A stretch of DNA of 64,000 nt from Phlegmacium glaucopus (Eukaryota > Basidiomycota > Agaricomycetes > Agaricales > Cortinariaceae), in the NCBI GenBank assembly GCA_015039465.1, contig MU130696.1, forward strand, positions 496,001 to 560,000. Reading direction: 5' to 3'. The notes beneath the pieces are model-generated. The model did not search any database. It was not told the origin of the DNA and saw nothing but the letters and a program-made list of their open reading frames with translations. Shown here piece after piece: positions 57,146-64,000 of the stretch. The translations under genes and the position numbers were made by a program. Numbering within the stretch: the first letter of the stretch is position 1; the number at the start of each line of letters is the position of its first letter.

Positions 57146-60104
57146 TTAGGGTATGCCAGCAACGGCTGGGCTATCCATCCTCATTTTTTTCGGAGCTCGG
57201 CTGGCATCTGCGTAGTCCGAAGGTCGTTTCAAGTCGACTTCTTCTTGAAGGTGTACGTCAGCCTCGCGCATATCGCGTGCATCATTGGCACTGGAAGGGG
57301 TAGTAGGTATCATTCGAGAAGACGGAGGTGAAAGTGAGTGAGACGAATCCACTGGAACTTTGGACGTCGAGCTTGGTCGAGCTCTCTTTTGACCGGACCC
57401 ATTGGATGCCACAGAATCGTGCACATAATTGCAATCCAATTGCCTGCGAGCGCAGCTCGCACAGGCTGGGTGAGCACCGTCGCACTTCGTTTTGCGGGCT
57501 ATGTAAATAACGTGATGAATAAATACATTTGAATTCTTCCCCATCTAGTGTCAAAAGAGCCATACCTCGACAAAAATTGCAAGCAACAACTTTGGGCCCC
57601 GAACTAGCCGCCTGACGATTGCTTTTGCCAGGAACAGTGGCTGCTCGCTTCCTTTGCGCGGCCTGTAACTCGGAGGCAGGGCGAATGGGAGGAAGTGTAG
57701 GAGCAGACATTGGCGCAGGCGTTGGCGGAGAAGGTGCACTCAATGGCAGTGTCGCGATGTGTGGCACCTCGTTGTCGGGAAAGTAACTGCGTGAACTACT
57801 CATGCCTTGGTCGACTTTGGAACGAGAAGAAGATCCTGTCGAAGGTTCCTCTCGTCGTTCGTTCAGGGCTGACATTGACGGTAGAGGATACCCTTCAAGT
57901 TGTTGCTTGCTCACATTTGAGCTTCTCCTCGACAATGCTTGTGATGGTATCTCAGGTGAAAGAGATACATCGTTTCCCTCTGGTGATCCATCACCACCAC
58001 TGTCGCTCTCGCTGTCTTCGCCCTTGTTACGATGTCTAAGTGTTCCTCGTCGTTTATTCTGAGGCATGTAGTCACAAGGGTTACTGCGTTTCAGACACTG
58101 GCTGCAAGCCGGACGGCCGCCATCGCACTTGAGTTTCCTCGCTGTGAATAATAACAATAATAATAAAACAACATCAACGACCTAATCAAGAGACTGAAGT
58201 AATCCATACTTACAGCGACAGAAATTGCAAGCAACAGTAATTTTCTTGGTCCGTTGTTTGTTCACTCCTGAGAAACCAACTTCACATTAATGAAGATAGA
58301 AATAAATTGATAACAAAAACTCACTTGGCGCAGGTGTTCTACCGTGGTTACTGGGGGGGGCAGGATCTGACATTGGCCTGTTTGCAGGCGTGTTACGAAC
58401 ATCACCAGTATATACGTCACGAGGAACTGGGATAGGATGGCGGTGGGTAGGTGGGTGGGGAGCAGTGTCGATAGCTAAAATAGGTCTCGAAGAGTGAATT
58501 GGACCTATGTGAGAGAGATGGGCTATAGAATGGCGCGAGGAAGGACGCTGATGATGATTATAATCAGCGCGGAATTTTTGAAATAGGTATTCTCGGGTAT
58601 AACGCTGCAGAGTCTATCAAAAGAAGATCAGAATATGACTCAAATTCGGCTACATAGTCGTACCTCCATATGATGAAATATAGCATTGCGGAGAGCCCAA
58701 AAGTCGCTATGAGATGGATCCAAAACGTCGAGAATGCCCCAACGATAGGAGCGCACAAATTTTCCACGAGGAAGTTGAGAAGGAAGCGTATAGTGGGTTG
58801 AAGGAGCGTACTGTTGCACGAGCTCATGTCGTGGAAGCGGTCTTCTGGAGACGCCGTCACTGTGAGAATACATGTCCGGCGAGATGAGTGCATATGGAAG
58901 GCGCAGTAAAGGCGGAGATGTAGGTGAAATAGGTGGTGTATTGGAAGGAGCTCCGTTAGGGTGTCCATAACCATTTGATGATTCCGGTCTGTTAGTTGAA
59001 GATAGGTCGTCTTGAGGGTAGGGAGGGTCCACGTCAAAAATTCCAAAACCAATGCCGGCATCCGCCAAATCTCTGCGGATAGCCATTTTGACAGCAGCCA
59101 AGCGATCATTTGATAAGATATCAGCTCTGGCTATCACGGGAAGAACGTTGACACGTCCTGAAAGTCGGCGGATAGCTGTTATGTCTGCCTGAGGTAGAGT
59201 GGGCCTAGCAAGGAGGGGGTTTGTTGTCACGGGCGGTTCTAAAATGACAGGTTCATGGTCGGGTTGAGAAAAGCTGTTGGTACGGGTTCGGGGAATGAGC
59301 GGTGCAGGTGGAGCCGGAACCGACAACGGGACGATCTGGTCCGGGTCCAGAAAGTAGATACACCTTTGCGGTGAGAGGTCAAAGTAAGGGAATGAGCGGT
59401 ATATAAAAAGATAAATCACTCACAAATGGACGTAACGATCGCCTGTCTGTGCTTTCCAGTCCTGGAGAGAAGAAATGAGAAGTAAGGATCATAAAGAGAT
59501 ATTAGCGCCTACATCCTCAATACCCTCGGCGAACCTGGCATCGATGTGGCGGATTGTTTCGCTTAGAAAACGGTCAGCTGTAGTTTCATCCTTAAAGTCC
59601 AGGGATGGTGTGTCAATAAGTGAAAGGCCCAAACTCTTGTGTTGGCCATTTCCGTCCAAGTCAATGTTGATATCAATTGAGGCAGTACGTAGGTGGGCGG
59701 TATGACCACTGGATCCTTGTACGAATTTAGCAACCGAGGCTAGTTGGTCCTTTGTTGTTCTTGATGAAACGACACTAGTATCAAGGAGGAGGCGGAGAAA
59801 TGATGTTTTGCCTGTTCCGAGTGCAACAGTTAAATGAAGCGCAACAGGACAGAGAGAAAGAGACGTAGAGAAGAGAGGATTGAACTGACCTCCTCTACAA
59901 CCGGCAACGAGCAGAGTAAACTCTGACCGGGAGTTGTCTAACGAGTTATGGTCGGTACTCAACCGAAGTGAACCACCGAGAAAGTTGCTTACCTGGGGCT
60001 TCGTGGTTGTGAGCCTGGACACCTCCTGGATAACCTACGCTAATAACCTGCACGGCAGACCTATCCCCCTCTTCGTGAAGAATCCGACGGTCTGAGGAGT
60101 TCAT
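57146..60104 (-). CDS. Septin-like GTPase joined in frame to two Zn2Cys6 DNA-binding clusters
   Basis: Spliced product of about 822 residues. Exon 1 starts MNSSDRRILHEEGDRSAVQV (60104). The GTPase part (about 39-440) has a P-loop AGCRGGKTS, IDTPSLDF at G3 (Ser instead of Gly), RYVHLCIYFLDPD, VIARADILSNDRL at G4, and FVRSYRWGILDVLDPSHSDFWALR, the septin W-G region. Septin exons run through TLQRYTREYLFQKFRADYNH with no stop into a His/Pro-rich linker. That leads to the first cluster VACNFCRSRKLKCDGG (Cys about 509-536). After about 165 disordered residues comes a second cluster, VACNFCRARKTKCDGA (Cys about 701-728). The tail has an APKKMRM nuclear signal. All splice phases agree. An internal Met (58373, MSDPAPPSNHG) could instead start a separate transcription factor with the septin ending upstream, but the open frame does not require this. 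Confidence 0.7.
58371..58373 (-). other. Alternative internal start for the zinc-cluster part
   Basis: The Met of MSDPAPPSNHG lies between the septin and zinc-cluster domains, in frame with both. If transcription or translation starts here, the product would be a double Zn2Cys6 regulator of about 343 residues without the GTPase. The sequence alone cannot decide between this and the full-length fusion. Confidence 0.4.
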
Positions 60105-60641
60105 GGAGGGGGGTCGTCAACGAACGACGGAAGCCAGAACGGGGAAAGCAGGATTGCCCGCACGAAGGTAAAGCGCGGTGATTTCGACAACTCTGATGCG
60201 AGAACCGAATTCCCACCGAGCCAATCGGAACAAATCAAGGGTTCAATTCTTCCTCAACTATTCATTATACTCCGTTAGATGGCCTATCTTAGAGAAAGTG
60301 TAGACTAGAACTAGATACAGCGAAATATACGTATTATCAATAGGCTTTATGCAAAAATTAAGATGGACAAAGCAGACTGCGAACAGGGCACAGATATCGT
60401 GGGAATGGTCGGTATGCGCCTGAAGAGCGCATGTAAGACGCTAATAAAAGGTGGATAGCAACAGAATACGTAACAGGAGGATCTGTCATTGGTGGACAGG
60501 GAAGGAATGAATGTGGGGAAGATTGGAAGGCACCGAATCAAAAGATAACGTCTCTGATGGATGCTCGACGAGGGATTCATCTCCACTGAAAAACGACTGT
60601 AGCTGTTCAGCCTTGCTTAATGTCTGTCGTCCGGGGGTGGT
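60105..60641. other. Intergenic region
   Basis: 537 bp upstream of the septin/zinc-cluster gene and downstream of the next zinc-cluster gene. It must hold the promoter of the fusion gene. No coding frame with motifs and no repeat was seen. Confidence 0.5.
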
Positions 60642-62053
60642 TTATGATCCGGGCTGATGTCTGTGAATATCTTTTGCATCCGAATGATCTTCTGGCTGAT
60701 TCTTTTGAATCCAAGCATCCTGTCCCCCCTCTTGTTCATATGGTGATCTTGATTGTACGACGAAGGTAGAACAATTTGCTTGATGCTCGATGTTTACAGA
60801 GCTTGAACCTGAATGTTCCGAACGACCTTTCCTGGAACGGCTTCCCTTCGGCGCTTTGCCTGGACCTCGTCTCCTCTGCGTTGAGACATATTCACACTCG
60901 AATTTGCGCACTGTACAGTTGTAACACGAAGGCTTGGCACCATTGCATCGAAGTTTCCGGCCTGGTAAGATGAGGAGGTCAAGATGTTATCACCTCCGTG
61001 ATCTATTGATAATAAGAAGCACACCTCGGCAGAAGTTACATGCCACAGCCGTTTTTCGAGAAGATTTTTTGGGATTATCGTCGGTGTCCATTGAGAGTGC
61101 CCGACGCTTTTTATTTTTGTGGCCATCGTCTCCTTCATTGCTACCAATATCGACTGACAGATATTCGGTATCCATTGAGTTTGCCCGATGTTTTTTGCTT
61201 TTACGGCCATCGTCTCCTTCATTGGTACCGATATCAACTGACAGAGATTCGGGACCATAACTCGGTTCATGCTCCGGACTTTTATCTTTCCTCAAATAGC
61301 TTGGGGGGGATGAACCGGAGATGGAAAGTGAGCCAACTTGGGGATAGAAAGAAACATCATGTCTGAGCGAGGGATCAATGGAGTCGAAGGAATGGCGCGG
61401 TGGCAACGGAGGAGTATGTGAGTTGGCTGAACCATAGTGTGCTGCTTTAATGACCGGTGTCAATGTTCCATTAGAAGATACGTACATGAGGGGAAAAAAT
61501 ACACACATTGATTTGAAGGGGATGGGAAGCTGGGATAATATCCGGGATCTTGTCTGGGTGCATAACCATAATTAATATGTGGATGAATAGATGGGCGTGC
61601 AGGCTGATTAAAGCGGTGTCGATTTTGAGGAAAGGTGTCATCTCGGTGACCAGGATGAATGAGCGAAGATGGACCTGCTTCACCTTCTCTCCATGACGAA
61701 TCGTATGGAGATGGAGGGATACCTGTGGACAATAATGGCGGAAGATGAGTGGAAGTTGGTGACATGGAAATCTGATTGCTGAATGCATGACTGGTAGAAC
61801 GGCGGAGAGATGAAGAACGGTCAATGATATTTTCAGGAAGCACTGGTGGGAGTTGCCTGACGAATGGATAGGAAGAACTTCGATTAATAGGAACGATGAG
61901 GGGAGCGAGGGGATACGGCCGGCCTTGCTCGCTATGTTCTGAATGGGAGGTGAGTGTGGTCCTGGTTGAACTGTCTCGTGGTGCATTGTATAGATGTGGA
62001 ATGAGACTAGTTGGTAGGGAACTCTGCCTTGATTCCCTGTCGCGTCTGTCCAT
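60642..62053 (-). CDS. Zn2Cys6 transcription factor with C-terminal zinc cluster
   Basis: Putative nuclear regulator of about 420 residues. The start MDRRDRESRQSSLPTSLIPH leads a 300-residue disordered region rich in Ser, Pro and His, with short conserved-looking segments (PLAPLIVPINRSSSYPF). An intron at about 61505-61442 joins PSPSNQ to SAHYGSANSHTPPLPPRHS. Two tandem copies of a 28-residue acidic/basic unit (LSVDIG-x-NEGDDG-x-K) precede the zinc cluster. That reads VACNFCRGRKLRCNGAKPSC, continues YNCTVRKFEC and EYVSTQRRRGPGKAPKGSRS, and is split by an intron directly after C-N-F-C-R. A C-terminal placement is unusual for the family, which mostly has the cluster at the N-terminus. No fungal-specific middle homology domain is seen. 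Target genes unknown. Confidence 0.78.
61084..61251 (-). repeat. Two tandem 84-bp coding repeats
   Basis: Adjacent units 61084-61167 and 61168-61251 encode two copies of a 28-residue segment: SLSVDIGTNEGDDGRKSKKH and LSVDIGSNEGDDGHKNKKRR, each followed by SMDT. They match at most positions at DNA level, so the duplication is fairly recent. Confidence 0.85.
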
Positions 62054-62718
62054 GTTGGTTTGTGAAACAAGGATTCGAACACAATCCTTGAGACCATCCA
62101 GCTATGTAAACCATCACGGAAGAGAGTCAACCATTAAATAATTTACTTCCGCCACACAATATCTCGGATTTGTTCGCTAATATGTTTTACTTCCTCGATC
62201 ATCCCATTCCAACAACTCATTTTCCCTATCCCACTTTCTCCAGATATCCTTCTCATATTTCTTTCCTTCAATGCAGAATGTATTGCAAGTCTATATATGG
62301 TTAGAGTGTCCCGAATTAATGGTATTACCCCTGTCTAGTAACTCTAATTGGCATTAAACGTCGGCCACTTAAAATATATATCGCATCCTTCTCGTCGGGA
62401 CAGTAACTTAATTCACAACAAGACGCTAACCATAAACCACATGACACTACTACTACTAAAAGATTTACCCATCCCTATCGAGGGGCCTCCTCGTTCCTTA
62501 CAAAAATAGGATCAACTTGTCACCTTCGAAACTGCCGTGAAAAAAAAAAAAAGTATTTTCTGTGTTTAAAACTCAATCTCAGAGAGCTTGTGCTTGAACC
62601 CCAAATTACCCTTGATCCGCCTCCGGCTTCACTCAGAAATCAACCGACGCTCACCGCCAAGAAAAGACTCATCGCCAAATTTGATTTTTATTCTCACGGT
62701 TCTTCCAACTTGCGTCTC
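62054..62718. other. Divergent promoter region
   Basis: 665 bp between the zinc-cluster gene (minus) and ILV3 (plus). It includes a 13-base A-run near 62540 and a pyrimidine/AT-rich stretch. A tRNA T-arm-like TTCGAAT near 62070 has no matching arms. Nothing else recognised. Confidence 0.5.
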
Positions 62719-64000
62719 ATGACAAGGGCTTTTGTTCATCGCCATCTGCTTTCCTCAAAGCGTACATTCACTACTACTTCGATATGTTACGAAAATACTA
62801 TCATGAATCGCCATAGCAGGGTCGTCACACAACCAAAGGACCAAGGAGCCAGTCAGGTTCATATTCCCAAAATCTTGTTGAAATTCAATGACGTATCAAC
62901 TGGCTATAATTTTAGGCTATGCTCTATGCTACTGATGGAATCAATACAGACGATGACTTCAACAAGGCCATGGTCGGCGTGGCGAGCGTATGGCAAGTCC
63001 TTAATCTCTATCTTTTGCTTCAATATTTTTCAACATACTTTTGCAGGTATGAGGGAAACCCGTAAGCACTTTCCCTTCCCACCTTGTAATTTTATTCTCA
63101 ACATTAGACACAAGTTGCAACAAACATCTTCTAGGTCTGGGTCAAGATATCAAGGCCTCTCTCACCAAATCAGGTATTATTGGCTACCAGTTTGGGACTG
63201 TAGGGGTCAGCGATGGCATCAGCATGGGTACACGCGGAATGTCATACTCACTTCAATCCAGAGACCTAATAGCAGATCAGGTGGAGACCGCTGCCGGTGG
63301 TCATCACCTCGATGGTATGGTTGTCGTTCCCGGATGTGATAAAAATATGCCAGGTGTTCTGATGGCCCGTCAGTATTTCCTATCCACTCCTTTCTCCAGT
63401 CAACCCCTTGAGTTTCTATTGATGTCCATGTTAAATTGAATATAGTTGGGCGCCTTAACCGTCCCGGTTTGATGGTGTACGGCGGAACCATCCGAGCGGG
63501 TTCGTGTGAAGGAGCGCCACAACTTGACATCGTATCTGCTTTCCAGTCATATGGCAAGTACCTTCAAGACGGAAAGACGCCGCAAGCGGAACGTGAACGA
63601 TACAATACAGTACGGCATGCCTGTCCTGGTCCTGGAGCATGTGGTGGTGTAAGTGATGTTTCAATTTGTCCGCTCAAAACCCCCATTCATAGGAGCATAG
63701 ATGTACACTGCCAATACTATGGCAAGCGCAGCAGAAGCTCTTGGCATGACATTACCTGGGTCTTCGTCATTCCCTGCCGAGTCTTTGGAGAAACACGAGG
63801 AGTGCACATCCGTGGGTCCCGTCATGTATCACCTGCTTCAAAAAAATATACTTCCCCGACAAATCATGACCCGATCTGCATTCGAGAATGCCATGGTAAT
63901 TAAGCTCAAACTTGCTTTCCTTTTTTCGTCACGATTACTATTTTTACTAGGTCCTTACCATAATCTTGGGCGGTTCAACAAATGCCGTTCTACATCTTAT
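62719..64000 (+). CDS. ILV3: Dihydroxy-acid dehydratase (partial, cut by window end)
   Basis: Mitochondrial Fe-S enzyme that makes 2-oxo acids for valine, isoleucine and leucine. The start [21 protein letters not shown] is a presequence. Exons then give [108 protein letters not shown], and a stretch from [15 protein letters not shown] to [30 protein letters not shown]. The Cys residues in GCDKNMPG and CPGPGACGG are cluster ligands. Only about the first half lies here; the frame ends at [17 protein letters not shown]. The codon at 62590 is GTG, so the ATG at 62719 is used. Confidence 0.92.

Noticed and set aside
62050..62115. Possible tRNA on the minus strand (TTCGAAT T-loop-like)
   Set aside because: The T-arm stem does not pair, the distance to an A-box-like stretch is too short, and there is no anticodon arm.
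1..64000. CRISPR arrays, bacterial operons, ribosome binding sites, integrated phage
   Set aside because: The gene structure is eukaryotic throughout with spliceosomal introns; no spaced short direct repeats or phage gene sets were seen.

Overview
The window is nuclear DNA of a filamentous fungus, most likely a mushroom-forming basidiomycete (Agaricomycetes). Genes lie close together on both strands. They are interrupted by many short GT..AG introns of about 50-65 bp. The gene families are fungal: V-ATPase c' subunit, GH71 alpha-1,3-glucanase, Zn2Cys6 regulators, AroQ-type chorismate mutase, septins and large F-box proteins. Coordinates for spliced genes span start codon to stop codon including introns. 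I spliced them by eye from GT/AG sites and family knowledge, so small exon errors are likely.

Layout: 349-6531 holds a ZIP9-like metal transporter, V-ATPase subunit c' (VMA11), a zinc-knuckle protein, a nucleotidyltransferase-like orphan and an F-box protein. 6929-10200 holds a SEC14-type lipid transfer gene, a decayed gene and a partial duplicate of the SEC14 3' end. 10289-16634 holds a secreted GH71 glucanase, V-ATPase subunit d (VMA6) and a DAL5-type MFS permease. 17061-23897 holds a large F-box protein, the complex I assembly factor NDUFAF6, a single-pass membrane protein and the complex II assembly factor SDHAF1. 23898-32108 is gene-poor: a broken membrane-protein gene, an RWD/DUF1115-like remnant, a 665-bp terminal-inverted-repeat element, and a single-exon membrane protein.

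32109-45156 holds mitochondrial ribosomal protein uL29m, RAD50, a SET/MYND protein, a Derlin, a nucleoside-diphosphate-kinase-like protein without its catalytic histidine and with four copies of an Arg/Ala motif, and TAM41. 45237-54200 holds ALG6, a hotdog thioesterase in a 51-bp head-to-head pair with an AidB-type acyl-CoA dehydrogenase, the proteasome chaperone PSMD9/Nas2, and chorismate mutase. 54560-62053 is the most interesting stretch. It has a divergent septin, then a gene whose reading frame runs from a septin GTPase domain straight into two Zn2Cys6 DNA-binding clusters, then a third gene with a C-terminal Zn2Cys6 cluster, all on the minus strand. The window ends inside the dihydroxy-acid dehydratase gene ILV3.

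Functionally the set is mostly housekeeping: V-ATPase V0 sector, mitochondrial assembly and lipid synthesis, ER glycosylation and quality control, double-strand break repair, and branched-chain and aromatic amino acid synthesis. Lineage-specific membrane and F-box genes are mixed in. The candidate for an undescribed system is the septin/zinc-cluster array, where a membrane or cytoskeletal GTPase module appears joined to a transcription factor.
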